64,000 bases of DNA from contig SHBR01000006.1 of NCBI GenBank assembly GCA_004212795.1, positions 1 through 64,000 on the forward strand, given 5' to 3'. Shown one piece after another: positions 25,983-36,607 of the stretch. This stretch comes from Candidatus Thioglobus sp. (GTDB lineage Bacteria > Pseudomonadota > Gammaproteobacteria > Arenicellales > UBA868). Below the pieces are notes generated by a model. That model ran no database searches, was not told where the DNA came from, and saw nothing but the letters and a program-made list of their open reading frames with translations. The translations under genes were made by a program, and so were the position numbers. Positions within the stretch are counted from its first letter, which is position 1; the number at the start of each line of letters is the position of its first letter.

Positions 25983-26744
25983 GTGCGATTAAAAGATAAG
26001 GTTGCCGTGATTACAGGAGCCGCCCAAGGTATTGGATTGGGAATTGCCGAACGGTTCTCGGCGGAAGGTGCCAGGGTCATGATGCTCGACATTAATGAAG
26101 AGATTGGTCGAACTGCGGCCGATGGCGTACCTGGCGCCACTTTCTTCCACATCGATGTTGCCAGCAAGCAGGAAATAAACAAAACAGTCGAGCAAATAAT
26201 TGCCGAGAACGGGCGAATTGATATTTGCGTGAATAATGCGGGCATTCTTCGCACCGGCGATGTTTTGGAGATCAGCGAGGAAGATTTTGACATTGTCCTC
26301 AGCGTAAATCTGAAGGGAGCATTCTTGATGAGTCAGGCTGTTGGACGTCATATGGCGAAAGCGGGAAGCGGGAGCATTATTAATATGTCCTCTGTTAATG
26401 GCGTAATGACAATCCCGACGATCCTGCCCTACAACGTGTCCAAAGGAGGGTTAGACCAGCTCACCCGCGTCATGGCGATGGGACTTGCCGACAAGGGTAT
26501 CCGCGTAAACGGAATCGGACCGGGCAGCATTTTGACCGAGATGCTTCAACAGGTGATGTCGGATGATGAAAAGCGCAACGCGATACTCTCGAGGACACCA
26601 ATGGGCCGTTGTGGCGAAGTGGACGAAATCGCCAAGATCGCGCTTTTCCTTGCCAGCGAGGATTCGTCTTACATTACGGGGCAGTGTATTTATGCAGACG
26701 GCGGTCGAATGGCGTTGAACTATACGGTACCCGTCCCAGATTAA
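25983..26744 (+). CDS. Short-chain dehydrogenase/reductase
   Basis: NAD(P)-dependent classical SDR of 253 residues, starting at GTG with AGAGGA eight bases upstream. Cofactor motif TGAAQGIGLGI (11-21), NNAG (about 82-85), catalytic Ser in NMSSVNG and the YNVSK Tyr/Lys pair are all present. An Asp after the second beta strand (MMLDIN) favours NAD over NADP. The substrate cannot be assigned. It stands alone, convergent with hemE 16 bases away. Confidence 0.9.
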   Translation: MRLKDKVAVITGAAQGIGLGIAERFSAEGARVMMLDINEEIGRTAADGVPGATFFHIDVASKQEINKTVEQIIAENGRIDICVNNAGILRTGDVLEISEEDFDIVLSVNLKGAFLMSQAVGRHMAKAGSGSIINMSSVNGVMTIPTILPYNVSKGGLDQLTRVMAMGLADKGIRVNGIGPGSILTEMLQQVMSDDEKRNAILSRTPMGRCGEVDEIAKIALFLASEDSSYITGQCIYADGGRMALNYTVPVPD

Positions 26745-26760
26745 ATATCTCCCGAAAAAA

Positions 26761-27825
26761 TCAGGGCGATATAACACTCAACTCATGCACCGCATCCACC
26801 AGGACCTTCACATGGTCGGGGTTTACACCTGGCGTTACGCCGTGGCCGAGATTAAACACGTGTCCCGGGCCAGAGCCGAAATCGGCTAACACCTCAGCGA
26901 CCGCCGAACGAATCCGCTCTGGCGATGCGTACAGTATTGCAGGATCGAGATTACCCTGGAGCGCAACCTGATCTTTCACCGCTAACCGGGCTTGCGCCAG
27001 TGATGTCGTCCAATCGCAGCCGATCGCATCACAACCTATTGAAGCGATTTGAGGGAGCCATTGCCCGCCTCCTTTTGTAAAGACAATTGTGGGCACCTTT
27101 GAGGCAATCGGATCTGATTGCAGTTCGGATAGCACCTGAGCCATCGGATCAAGAGAAAACTCTCGGTACTCTGCATGTCCCAAGACGCCGCCCCAGGTAT
27201 CAAAAACCATAAGTACTTGCGCCCCTGCTCGTGCTTGGGCTTTGAGGTAAAGCCCAACAGACTGGCTTAATAAACCCAATAATTTTTGAGCAGCTGGTGC
27301 CTCGCGATAAATCATATTTTTAATTTTTGCAAAATCCCGTGTACTCCTGCCTTCCACCATATAAGTTGCAAGCGTCCAGGGGCTTCCCGAAAAACCGATC
27401 AACGGCACACGATCCGCGAGTTCATGTCGAATCACTCGAACCGCCTCCAGGACGTAACCGAGATCGTCTTCCGGGTCCGGAACGCCAAGCGAATCAACAT
27501 CGGCTTTTGAGTTTATCGGGCGTGCGAATCTAGGGCCTTCGCCCTCGTGCAGGCTGAGCCCTAAACCCATCGCGTCCGGGATCGTCAGAATATCTGAAAA
27601 AAGTATTGCCGCATCCAGGTCAAAGCGCGCGAGCGGCTGCATCGTGACTTCACAAGCCAGTTCGGGCGTTTTACAAAGCGTTAAAAAATCCCCCGCCCGC
27701 TCTCGGGAAGCCCGGTACTCGGGGAGGTAACGCCCAGCCTGACGCATGATCCAAACCGGTGTGCAATCGACAGGTTCCCGCTTGAGTGCGCGAATAAGGC
27801 GATCGTTTCTCGGCGATCCTGTCAC
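26761..27825 (-). CDS. hemE: Uroporphyrinogen decarboxylase
   Basis: Decarboxylates uroporphyrinogen III to coproporphyrinogen III in haem synthesis. The 354 residues include the signatures [14 protein letters not shown] (25-38) and [13 protein letters not shown]. It starts at a GTG that overlaps the pyrF stop (GTGA), so the two are translationally coupled. Placement after gltBD is as in Pseudomonas. Confidence 0.97.
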   Translation of the reverse strand: MTGSPRNDRLIRALKREPVDCTPVWIMRQAGRYLPEYRASRERAGDFLTLCKTPELACEVTMQPLARFDLDAAILFSDILTIPDAMGLGLSLHEGEGPRFARPINSKADVDSLGVPDPEDDLGYVLEAVRVIRHELADRVPLIGFSGSPWTLATYMVEGRSTRDFAKIKNMIYREAPAAQKLLGLLSQSVGLYLKAQARAGAQVLMVFDTWGGVLGHAEYREFSLDPMAQVLSELQSDPIASKVPTIVFTKGGGQWLPQIASIGCDAIGCDWTTSLAQARLAVKDQVALQGNLDPAILYASPERIRSAVAEVLADFGSGPGHVFNLGHGVTPGVNPDHVKVLVDAVHELSVISP

Positions 27826-28535
27826 AATAATTCCGTCAAAGTCGATTGAATTTCACTTTGAATTTGAACTGCTGCGTCACGAGGGCTTTGCGCATCCCGA
27901 ATGGGTCTGCCCACGACAAGATAATCAGACCCGTCCATCAGAGCTCGGCGAGGCGTGACTGCGCGCTTCTGATCATCGTCGTGAGCCCCAGATCGGATAC
28001 CGGGAGTGACGATAACGCCGTTTGGACCTAATGTCTTTCTTAGCATCTGCGCCTCTTGGCCTGATGCCACCACCCCGGCACAACCCGAGGCAATCGCACG
28101 TCTGGCTCGAGAACAAACGAGTTCAGGAATATCGCAATCAAAGCCCAGATCGAGCATATCGGCTTTATCAAGACTGGTGAGCACCGTGACTGCAAGGATA
28201 CCCACGCCGTCAGCGGCATCTGCAGCCGATCGCATCATGGCGTCATTGCCATGAACCGTAGCAAAGGTAATTCCCCTGCCCTGCAACTGACTCACTGCAC
28301 GACCCACAGTCGCCGGCACATCAAAAAATTTGAGGTCGACAAAGACATTCTTTTTTTGACCGGTTAGCCAATCCACAATTCCAAACCCATCGGCACCCGT
28401 GAACAACTCAAGACCCACCTTATAAAAGTGAACCGCGTCGCCAATTTCAGTGACCAGCGCACGCGCCTCAGTGGCAGACGGGACATCCAGCGCAACAATT
28501 AAACGTTGCTTAGGCGGAATTGATGTCTGGCTCAT
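27822..28535 (-). CDS. pyrF: Orotidine 5'-phosphate decarboxylase
   Basis: Last step of UMP synthesis. The ATG at 28535 gives 237 residues starting [13 protein letters not shown] six bases upstream supports it over the in-frame TTG at 28541. Catalytic motif [11 protein letters not shown] carries the Asp/Lys pair. It lies 12 bases after gltD and overlaps hemE by 4. Confidence 0.96.
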   Translation of the reverse strand: MSQTSIPPKQRLIVALDVPSATEARALVTEIGDAVHFYKVGLELFTGADGFGIVDWLTGQKKNVFVDLKFFDVPATVGRAVSQLQGRGITFATVHGNDAMMRSAADAADGVGILAVTVLTSLDKADMLDLGFDCDIPELVCSRARRAIASGCAGVVASGQEAQMLRKTLGPNGVIVTPGIRSGAHDDDQKRAVTPRRALMDGSDYLVVGRPIRDAQSPRDAAVQIQSEIQSTLTELL

Positions 28536-28547
28536 CTCCAACTCTTT

Positions 28548-30071
28548 CTAGGCGACTGCCTTGGCATGGGTTAACCCCTTTAAATAATCATCGACACTTT
28601 GAGCGGCAGCGCGGCCCTCCTGTATTGCCCAAACCACCAACGACTGCCCTCGCCGGCAATCTCCAGCTGCAAAAACGGATCCCTCACCGCATCGATAGTC
28701 AGGCACTGCTGCCGCAATATTTGAACGTTGGTCACGAGCGAGGTCGAGCTGATCCGGTAACGTCGACTCAGGTCCCATGAAACCCATCGATAAAAACACC
28801 AGATCACATTTCCAATCTTGCTCGGATCCCTCGATTTCGCTAAACGGTGCCTCTTGTGAGGGTTGATTCCAATCAACTTCGATCGTCCGCACGCCAATCA
28901 ACTGCCCGGATTCATTCTTCAGGAATGATTTTGAGAGCAGGTTATAGCTTCTGGGGTCTTTACCGAACTTGTGCTTCGCCTCCGAGTGCGCGTAATCGCT
29001 TCGTAAAATTAACGGCCATTTTGGCCATGGGTTATTTTCTGCCCGACCATCTGGAGGGCAATTCAACAGCTCAAAGTTAACCACACTCTCACAACCCTGA
29101 CGCAAAGCCGTTCCAATGCAGTCAGCGCCAGTATCACCACCGCCAATCACAATCACTCGCTTACCCGCCGCATCGATAGACGTTGCACCCTCGTCAATGA
29201 GACTTTTCGTGCTACGGGTCAGATAGTCCATCGCAAAATAAATTCCGGAAGCCTCGCGACCCGGAATGGCCAAGTCACGCGGCACGGTCGCCCCGATTGC
29301 TAATACAACCGCATCAACCTCTTTCTGCAATTCTTCTACCGAAATATGTCTCACGGACTCGCCGGTATCAGTCATGATTGCGTTTGAATGACTCGCGGAA
29401 ATTTCGACCGGACTCCCCACGCTCGTGTTGACTCTGAACTCGACGCCCTCTGCCCGTAATAAGTTCACGCGTCTATCGACTAACTTTTTCTCCAGTTTCA
29501 TATTGGGAATGCCATAGATCAATAATCCTCCAATCTGATCAGCGCGCTCATAAACCGTCACGAAATGGCCCAATTGGTTCAGCTGATCTGCGGCCGCAAG
29601 ACCTGAAGGGCCCGAGCCCACCACCGCTACTTTCAGTCCAGAACGTTTGCTCGGTGGCCGAGCGGTCACCCATCCCTCATCGAATCCACGATCCACAATG
29701 GATTGCTCAATATTTTTAATGGTAACGGCCGGTTCGGTTATGCCGAGTACGCAGGCGCCCTCACAGGGTGCTGGGCAGACACGTCCGGTAAATTCGGGAA
29801 AATTATTTGTCGCGTGAAGGCGATCCAGCGCCGCTCGCCATTCACCTCGGTAAACAAGATCGTTCCACTCCGGAATAAGGTTATCAACAGGGCATCCGTC
29901 ATCTGACTGACAGAACGGCACGCCGCAGTCCATGCAGCGAGCCCCTTGCAACTTTAATTGATCAGTATTGCCTTTAGAAAAAATCTCATCAAAGTCATTA
30001 ATACGAACTTCCTCGTCCCGGTAGGGGACAATGGTTCTAGGAAATTCTTTAAATCCAGTAACTTTTCCCAT
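28548..30071 (-). CDS. gltD: Glutamate synthase small (beta) subunit
   Basis: FAD/NADPH subunit that feeds electrons to GltB for glutamate synthesis. The 507 residues have an N-terminal Fe-S region with [15 protein letters not shown] and CPAPCEGAC (about 45-110), then Rossmann motifs [12 protein letters not shown] and [11 protein letters not shown]. It starts 24 bases after gltB; both are needed for activity. Confidence 0.97.
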   Translation of the reverse strand: MGKVTGFKEFPRTIVPYRDEEVRINDFDEIFSKGNTDQLKLQGARCMDCGVPFCQSDDGCPVDNLIPEWNDLVYRGEWRAALDRLHATNNFPEFTGRVCPAPCEGACVLGITEPAVTIKNIEQSIVDRGFDEGWVTARPPSKRSGLKVAVVGSGPSGLAAADQLNQLGHFVTVYERADQIGGLLIYGIPNMKLEKKLVDRRVNLLRAEGVEFRVNTSVGSPVEISASHSNAIMTDTGESVRHISVEELQKEVDAVVLAIGATVPRDLAIPGREASGIYFAMDYLTRSTKSLIDEGATSIDAAGKRVIVIGGGDTGADCIGTALRQGCESVVNFELLNCPPDGRAENNPWPKWPLILRSDYAHSEAKHKFGKDPRSYNLLSKSFLKNESGQLIGVRTIEVDWNQPSQEAPFSEIEGSEQDWKCDLVFLSMGFMGPESTLPDQLDLARDQRSNIAAAVPDYRCGEGSVFAAGDCRRGQSLVVWAIQEGRAAAQSVDDYLKGLTHAKAVA

Positions 30072-30095
30072 AAGACAATAGTCCTCTAACTGCTC

Positions 30096-33000
30096 TCAGG
30101 CTGCGCCCTGCTGGATGGTTATCTCCTCACGCAAGTCTCGCGAACCGGGAGTCGCAGCATCGTGTCCACCCTCTGCCAGCACTCTTTTGTAATCTCGAGG
30201 CATTACTTTAATAAATCTTGTCAAAGCGCTTTTCCAATCTTTAATCAAGTCTCCCGCGACGGTTGACCCCGTTAACCTGTGATGTTCCTCGAGAAGACTG
30301 AATAACTCCGCTGCCTCTTGATCGTTTTCGATGTCATCAAGATCGACCATGTCCTGATTACAATTAACCGCAAACCGATCACGGTCATCGACCAAAACAT
30401 AGGCAATTCCGCCCGACATCCCAGCCGCGAAATTCCGGCCGGTAGGACCCAATACCACGACTCGCCCCCCGGTCATATATTCACACCCATGGTCACCCAC
30501 ACCTTCCACAACCGCTTGTGCGCCGCTATTTCGGATCGCAAAACGTTCGGCCGCGATCCCTCGAAAAAAAGCGCTTCCCGCAGTCGCACCATACAACACG
30601 ACATTGCCAACAATCACATTTTTTTCGGGTAAAAACTTACTATCTGGATGGGGGTAGATGATAATCCTTCCACCGGACAAGCCTTTTCCCACGTAATCGT
30701 TTGCATCTCCCCTCAACTCCAACGTAATACCATTTGCAAGCCACGCCCCAAAACTCTGTCCAGCAGATCCCGTAAATCGCCCATGTATCGTGTTATCCGG
30801 CAACCCGGCTTCCCCCCATCGCTTAACAACCTCGTATGACAGTAGCGTGCCCACTGTCCGGTGGGTGTTTTTGATCGGCAGGTCAAAATCAACCCTTTCC
30901 GCACGTTCAATGGCGGCTTGGCTGAGACCGATTACGTGCGTGTTGTCTAGCGCGCGCTCAAGTCCATGGTCCTGAACTTGTTGGCAAGTGGTGCCCGCTT
31001 TTGGGTGAGGCTTTTTCGGGGACTCAAGCAAACGACTCAGATCAAGGCCGCTGGCTTTCCAGTGTGACACCACTGCGCTTGACTCGAGAATTTCAGTCTT
31101 TCCGACCATATCAATAAAATTTCTAACGCCTAACTTGGCCATAAGGGTTCGGACTTCCTCGGCCACAAAAAATAAATAATTAACGACATTTTCGGGCAAA
31201 CCGTGAAACTTTTCTCTGAGAACAGGATCCTGTGTTGCAATTCCGACTGGACAGGTATTCAGGTGACATTTTCGCATCATGATGCACCCCAGTGCGATCA
31301 GTGGCGCGGTCGAAAAGCCAATCTCTTCAGCGCCTAATATCGCCCCGATGACAACGTCCCGGCCTGTTTTAATTCCCCCATCGGTCTGCAACGTCACCCG
31401 GCTCCGCAGGTCATTCATCACAAGCGTCTGATGCGTCTCAGCAATCCCAAGCTCCCAAGGCAAGCCCGCATGCTTGATACTGGTCAACGGTGATGCGCCA
31501 GTACCCCCGCTGTCGCCAGAAATCAAAATATGGTCGGCGTGCGCCTTCGCAACCCCCGCCGCAATCGTGCCCACGCCAACTTCCGAAACCAATTTAACGC
31601 TGATCCTTGCAACCGGGTTCGCATTTTTCAGATCATAAATTAACTGCGATAGATCTTCGATAGAATAAATATCATGATGAGGCGGGGGCGATATCAAGCC
31701 GACACCCGGCGTTGAATATCGAATCTTGGCAATAGTGGCATCGACTTTGGATCCAGGTAATTCGCCACCTTCTCCTGGTTTAGCGCCTTGAGAAATTTTG
31801 ATCTGGATCTCATCAGCATTGGCAAGGTACCAACTGGTCACCCCAAATCGACCGGAGGCCACTTGTTTGATTGCCGAACGTTTAAGATCCCCATTTGGCA
31901 GCGGCTTAAAACGCTGCGGATCCTCACCGCCCTCTCCCGTATTGCTTTTGCCGCCCACGCGATTCATTGCGATAGCCAAAGTTTCATGCGCCTCTGGCGA
32001 AACCGACCCGAAACTCATTGCACCAGTACAAAAACGCTTAACAATCTCTGAGGCGGGTTCTACCGAATCAATAGATATAGCTGGACCCGCAACGCCCTCG
32101 CGAAGATGCATCAGTCCCCTCAAAGTACAACGTCCCGACGCTTCTGAGTTTATGGTGTCGGAAAATTCCCGATAAGCCTGTGCGCTGTTTTGTTGAGCCG
32201 CTCGCTGAAGACTCGAAATTGCTTTGGGTTCCCAGGCATGTTTTTGCCCACCCGGACGCCAGTGATACTCTCCGGGGTTTGGAAGCGTTCCGGTATCAAC
32301 TGAGGGCGTTTCAGCGTAACCGAGATGATGTCGTCGTAATATCTCCACCCCTAAGACTTCAAAACCCACTCCCTGTAATCGACTTGCGGTCTCTGTGAAG
32401 CAAAGATCGATCACCTCGTCTTGCAATCCGACCGCCTCAAATATTTGAGCGCCCTTGTAAGACTGGAGCGTTGAAATACCCATCTTACCCATCACTTTCA
32501 GAATGCCCTTTGCGACACCCTTACGGTAAGCCTCAACAATCGAGTGATCATCGGGGAAGTGTTCAGCATCAAGCCTCGAATCGCGACGCGCTTGCCAAAG
32601 TGCCTCAAAAGCGAGATAAGGATTAATCGCATCGACGCCAAAACCAACAAGCAGGCAATGATGATGTACTTCGCTGGCTTCTCCCGTCTCCACAACTAAA
32701 CCAATTCGAGTTCGCTTAGAGGTACTCACCAGTCGTTGGTGAACAGCTCCGGCTGCGAGTAACGTACTAACAGGAGCATTCTGGTTGCTGACTAATCGAT
32801 CAGAAAGGACGACGATATTAATCCCGTTATCAACAGCCGCTTCAGCCTCAGCACAGATTCGCTCAATCGCCGTCTTCAAGCCCCCAGGACCATCCGCCTC
32901 TGGGAACGTGATATCGATGGTTGCACTTTTCCAACCGCGATAATCGAGCGCTTTCAGAGCGGCCAGATCACTTTGGGTGAGAATCGGTTGCATAAGGCGC

Positions 33001-34700
33001 AATCGATGACAATGCGACGGTGTCGTGCTTAAAAGATTTTTTTCAGGGCCTATAAAACACTCAAGCGACATAATGACATCTTCTCGGATGGAGTCGATCG
33101 CAGGATTCGTCACTTGAGCAAAGAGCTGCTTAAAATAATCGTAGACCAGCCTGGGTTGATCCGATAGACAGGCGAGCGCTGAATCGTTGCCCATCGATCC
33201 AATAGGATCGCGCTGTTCAAGCACCAACGGAATCAGCATAAAATCCAAAGTCTCTCTGGTATAACCGAAGGCTCTGAGTCGTGGCACAAGCGTCTCTTCT
33301 GAAAGACCAGGAACATCATCCACTTTTGGCAATTCAGACAATTCTATTTTTTGTTCAGCCAACCATTGGCCATACGGTCTTTGGTTGGTCAGACTTTCCT
33401 TGATTTCGTCATCAGGAACCAACCTGCCCTTTTCAAAATCAACCAGAAACATTCGTCCCGGTTGGAGTCGACCTTTCTCTTTAATCGTGGTGGGATCGAG
33501 TTCTAGGACTCCAACCTCGCTCGACATGATGACCCGGTCATCCGAAGTAACATAATACCGACTCGGTCTAAGCCCGTTTCGATCCAGCACCGCGCCAATG
33601 CATCGGCCATCAGTAAAAGTGACCGACGATGGGCCGTCCCACGGCTCCATCATTGACGAGTGATATTCGTAAAATGCGCGCTTCGACGCGGTCATTAATT
33701 CATGTTTCTGCCAAGCCTCTGGAATCATCATTAAAACTGACTCTGGAAGCGTACGTCCCGTTACGGTTAGGAAATCAAGGGCATTATCCAGTCCGCTCGT
33801 GTCGGAACAGTTAGGCTCAATAACCGGGAATAACGCTTCGAGTTGATCGCCGAAAAGATCACTTTCCATGCTTCCTTCCCGCGCACGCATCCAATTTCTG
33901 TTACCCCGGAACGTGTTGATCTCACCATTATGGGCAATCATTCTCATTGGGTGAGCGCGGTCCCAACTTGGGAAAGTGTTAGTTGAAAAACGTGCATGCA
34001 CCATTGCAAGATGACTAACGTAGTCTGATGCCTGCAAATCAATAAAGTAATCCATCAGCTGCAACGTTCGCAACATACCCTTGTAGACCATCACGCGCGT
34101 TGAAAGCGAGCAGATATAGAACATCTCAGACTGCGACAACGAATCACCTGCACACACAAGATGACTTGCGCTTTTCCGGATCAGATAAAGTTTTCGCTCA
34201 AACTCGTCTTGACTAATATCGGGAGCCGCCTCGACCAACAGTTGCTCTATGTGGGGCTCAGACAATCTGGCAGCAATGCCGATGTCCGCGGACTCTGGCG
34301 CAACCGGCACGACCCTCCACCCCAGTAAAAACTGACCATGCTGATCTACAAGATTCTCAACAATCCGTTTGCACTTTTGACGTTGAGATAAATCTTTAGG
34401 CAGGAAAACTAAACCGGCACCAAACCTCCCTTGCTCTGGAAGATCAATGCCAAGTTCCTCGGAAATAACACGAGATAGAAATTTATAAGGCAATGCGGTG
34501 AGAATTCCAGCGCCATCACCACTATTTGGCTGTGCCCCTACTCCTGCCCGGTGCTCCATACTCTTAAGCAATTCGTAGCCATCATCGATGATACTTCGGC
34601 TTGCAATGCCCTTGATGTGCGCGACCATGCCTACACCACAACTATCGTGCTCGTAGCGGGGGTCATAGAGCCCGTGTGACGAATTCAGTTGCGTGGTCAT
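30096..34700 (-). CDS. gltB: Glutamate synthase large (alpha) subunit
   Basis: Transfers glutamine amide nitrogen to 2-oxoglutarate. I start it at the ATG at 34700 ([10 protein letters not shown]), giving 1534 residues; the frame is open for 71 more codons upstream, but that stretch spans a strong promoter (34860-34888), so it is not coding. Residues 21 onward ([12 protein letters not shown]) give the Ntn nucleophile Cys22 after a short propeptide. The central, FMN-binding and beta-helix GXGXG domains follow; Cys residues of the 3Fe-4S cluster are in [15 protein letters not shown]. Confidence 0.96.
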   Translation of the reverse strand: MTTQLNSSHGLYDPRYEHDSCGVGMVAHIKGIASRSIIDDGYELLKSMEHRAGVGAQPNSGDGAGILTALPYKFLSRVISEELGIDLPEQGRFGAGLVFLPKDLSQRQKCKRIVENLVDQHGQFLLGWRVVPVAPESADIGIAARLSEPHIEQLLVEAAPDISQDEFERKLYLIRKSASHLVCAGDSLSQSEMFYICSLSTRVMVYKGMLRTLQLMDYFIDLQASDYVSHLAMVHARFSTNTFPSWDRAHPMRMIAHNGEINTFRGNRNWMRAREGSMESDLFGDQLEALFPVIEPNCSDTSGLDNALDFLTVTGRTLPESVLMMIPEAWQKHELMTASKRAFYEYHSSMMEPWDGPSSVTFTDGRCIGAVLDRNGLRPSRYYVTSDDRVIMSSEVGVLELDPTTIKEKGRLQPGRMFLVDFEKGRLVPDDEIKESLTNQRPYGQWLAEQKIELSELPKVDDVPGLSEETLVPRLRAFGYTRETLDFMLIPLVLEQRDPIGSMGNDSALACLSDQPRLVYDYFKQLFAQVTNPAIDSIREDVIMSLECFIGPEKNLLSTTPSHCHRLRLMQPILTQSDLAALKALDYRGWKSATIDITFPEADGPGGLKTAIERICAEAEAAVDNGINIVVLSDRLVSNQNAPVSTLLAAGAVHQRLVSTSKRTRIGLVVETGEASEVHHHCLLVGFGVDAINPYLAFEALWQARRDSRLDAEHFPDDHSIVEAYRKGVAKGILKVMGKMGISTLQSYKGAQIFEAVGLQDEVIDLCFTETASRLQGVGFEVLGVEILRRHHLGYAETPSVDTGTLPNPGEYHWRPGGQKHAWEPKAISSLQRAAQQNSAQAYREFSDTINSEASGRCTLRGLMHLREGVAGPAISIDSVEPASEIVKRFCTGAMSFGSVSPEAHETLAIAMNRVGGKSNTGEGGEDPQRFKPLPNGDLKRSAIKQVASGRFGVTSWYLANADEIQIKISQGAKPGEGGELPGSKVDATIAKIRYSTPGVGLISPPPHHDIYSIEDLSQLIYDLKNANPVARISVKLVSEVGVGTIAAGVAKAHADHILISGDSGGTGASPLTSIKHAGLPWELGIAETHQTLVMNDLRSRVTLQTDGGIKTGRDVVIGAILGAEEIGFSTAPLIALGCIMMRKCHLNTCPVGIATQDPVLREKFHGLPENVVNYLFFVAEEVRTLMAKLGVRNFIDMVGKTEILESSAVVSHWKASGLDLSRLLESPKKPHPKAGTTCQQVQDHGLERALDNTHVIGLSQAAIERAERVDFDLPIKNTHRTVGTLLSYEVVKRWGEAGLPDNTIHGRFTGSAGQSFGAWLANGITLELRGDANDYVGKGLSGGRIIIYPHPDSKFLPEKNVIVGNVVLYGATAGSAFFRGIAAERFAIRNSGAQAVVEGVGDHGCEYMTGGRVVVLGPTGRNFAAGMSGGIAYVLVDDRDRFAVNCNQDMVDLDDIENDQEAAELFSLLEEHHRLTGSTVAGDLIKDWKSALTRFIKVMPRDYKRVLAEGGHDAATPGSRDLREEITIQQGAA

Positions 34701-34801
34701 TAATCGTGCTGACTCCATTGGATAATCGTGCCCTATAGCGCCGCGACACACCCGCCCCAGCGTGATGTCATCGGGAGCGGGCCTCAAGATCGGGAAAGCA
34801 G

Positions 34802-34840
34802 CAATCTGAGCGTTAATCTGAGGGATGGCGCCGCAGATTG
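34802..34840 (-). repeat. Repeats able to form alternative stems in the gltB leader
   Basis: On the minus strand CAATCTG (34840-34834) can pair with either of two direct copies of CTCAGATT (34822-34815 and 34810-34803, the second followed by G). The two stems exclude each other. They lie within the first 50 nt of the predicted transcript. Confidence 0.4.
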
Positions 34841-34859
34841 TTTCATGATGGGGCGACAA

Positions 34860-34888
34860 ATTATAGCGACAGCTAAAATTCGCTTCAA
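34860..34888 (-). promoter_or_regulatory. Sigma-70 promoter of gltB
   Basis: On the minus strand TTGAAG (34888-34883), a 17-nt spacer and a perfect TATAAT (34865-34860). Transcription would start near 34853, leaving a leader of about 150 nt before the gltB ATG. Confidence 0.8.
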
Positions 34889-34967
34889 ACACAAGAGATT
34901 TATGCCTACCCAAAAACTAGTTTTGGAGATCTATTGCCCTCTTATGGTGCAATGAGGCGTAACAGAC

Positions 34968-36050
34968 TTAGATCGTCGAAAATTCGTCTAATACTTGAAT
35001 TAACACCTCTTCAGGGTAGTCTTCGACTAACTTTGCACACCCCAGCGCATCCAGCAGTACCAAGCGAATCTTTCCGGCAACTACTTTTTTATCCACCGAC
35101 ATATGCTTTAGAAAATCGCCTGCAGTCATTCCCTGTGGCGGCACAATCGGCAAATTAACTCTCAGCAATAAGCTACGAGTTCTATCGACTATCTTACGAT
35201 CTAGCCATCCTAATTTTTCAGACATCGTTACTGCCATCAACATACCCACTGCGACAGCCTCTCCATGCAACCACGAGCCGTAACCGGATGCGGTTTCGAT
35301 TGCATGTCCGAAGGTGTGCCCTAGGTTCAAGATCGCGCGCTCTCCCGTCTCCTTCTCATCACTGGCAACAATCTCTGCTTTGTGACGACAGGATTCCATG
35401 ATCACATGCTGAAGCGCTTCCTGATCGCAGTTAAGAAGCCGATCCATATTTGACTCTAGCCATTCAAAAAAAAGGCGATCTCGAATCAAGCCATACTTGA
35501 TGACTTCAGCAATGCCCGCAGCCAGTTCGCGAGATTCAAGCGTACGAAGGGTATCCGTATCAGCAATGACACAAGCGGGTTGATGGAAAGCACCAATCAT
35601 ATTTTTACCCGCGGGATGGTTTACCGCGGTCTTGCCGCCGACGGCAGAATCGACCTGCGCTAATAAAGTGGTAGGAATCTGGACAAAAGGAATGCCCCGC
35701 TGATAACAAGCCGCCGCAAACCCAACCAAATCACCAATCACACCGCCGCCGAGTGCGACTAGCGTCGCATCTCGGCTGAATCGACTTTGCAAAAGTGTAT
35801 CGAATACACGCTGGAGCGTCTCGAGGCTTTTGTACTGTTCACCGTCAGGAAGCGTTTGGGAAACCACTCGGTGGTTCCCCAACAAACCAATCACGCGTTC
35901 AAGATAAAGGGGGGCCACTGTCTCATTTGTGACCACTAAAACGTCATCGCCTGATATGTATGAAGAAACAGTACCGGGTTCCGCGAGCAATCCGCTGCCC
36001 ACGATTATTGGATAACTGCGACTTCCAAGGTCAACGGTTAGCGTTGCCAA
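34968..36050 (-). CDS. aroB: 3-dehydroquinate synthase
   Basis: Second step of the shikimate pathway. The 360 residues start at TTG, overlapping aroK by 13 bases. Motifs: [19 protein letters not shown], the [20 protein letters not shown] block with NAD and metal contacts, and zinc ligands in [11 protein letters not shown]. The gene directly after it is gltB; the SPOR-domain gene usual at this place in Pseudomonas is absent. Confidence 0.97.
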   Translation of the reverse strand: MATLTVDLGSRSYPIIVGSGLLAEPGTVSSYISGDDVLVVTNETVAPLYLERVIGLLGNHRVVSQTLPDGEQYKSLETLQRVFDTLLQSRFSRDATLVALGGGVIGDLVGFAAACYQRGIPFVQIPTTLLAQVDSAVGGKTAVNHPAGKNMIGAFHQPACVIADTDTLRTLESRELAAGIAEVIKYGLIRDRLFFEWLESNMDRLLNCDQEALQHVIMESCRHKAEIVASDEKETGERAILNLGHTFGHAIETASGYGSWLHGEAVAVGMLMAVTMSEKLGWLDRKIVDRTRSLLLRVNLPIVPPQGMTAGDFLKHMSVDKKVVAGKIRLVLLDALGCAKLVEDYPEEVLIQVLDEFSTI

Positions 36051-36568
36051 CGTTTTCTTATCTCGCTGCAGATATCCTTTGCGACTGCGTGGGGGGATCT
36101 CGAGTCGGTTTCAAAAATAATATCAGCTTCAGCTCGATAGAGAGGTTCACGCTCCTCCATAAGCGCCTCGAGCACTTTTCGGGGATCTTCGCCAGTATTT
36201 AGTAATGGACGGTTTTTACTGGACCGCGTCCGCTCAACCAACATCTCCAGAGTCGCATGCAGATAAATTACAAGACCGTTATGGCGCATCGCCTTCCGGA
36301 CGTCTTCTCGAGTGACCGCGCCACCGCCTGTGGCCAGGACAATATTTTTGCGCTTCACCAACTCAAAAATCTCTTTTGCCTCTCTCTCCCGAAAACCCGC
36401 CTCTCCTTCAATATCAAAAATAGTACTGATGCTTACGCCTGTACGCTCTTCGATCTCTTGATCTGAGTCCACAAAGTCCATCCCCAAACTCTTTGAAAGA
36501 GAGCGGCCGACAGTTGTCTTGCCTACGCCCATGGGGCCCACTAGATAAATATTGCTCGCGGATATCAT
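36038..36568 (-). CDS. aroK: Shikimate kinase
   Basis: Phosphorylates shikimate using ATP. The 176 residues carry the P-loop [11 protein letters not shown] (11-21), Asp in [11 protein letters not shown], and GGGAV (about 81-85). It is in the conserved pilQ-aroK-aroB order, 39 bases after pilQ. Confidence 0.97.
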   Translation of the reverse strand: MISASNIYLVGPMGVGKTTVGRSLSKSLGMDFVDSDQEIEERTGVSISTIFDIEGEAGFREREAKEIFELVKRKNIVLATGGGAVTREDVRKAMRHNGLVIYLHATLEMLVERTRSSKNRPLLNTGEDPRKVLEALMEEREPLYRAEADIIFETDSRSPHAVAKDICSEIRKRWQR

Positions 36569-36607
36569 GACAAGGCGCTAAGAAGCGTAATGGTAATGGT
36601 TAAGAAA

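Noticed and set aside
34701-34913. N-terminal extension of GltB by 71 residues
   Set aside because: It covers the TTGAAG-N17-TATAAT promoter and its leader, and GltB homologues start close to the nucleophilic Cys.
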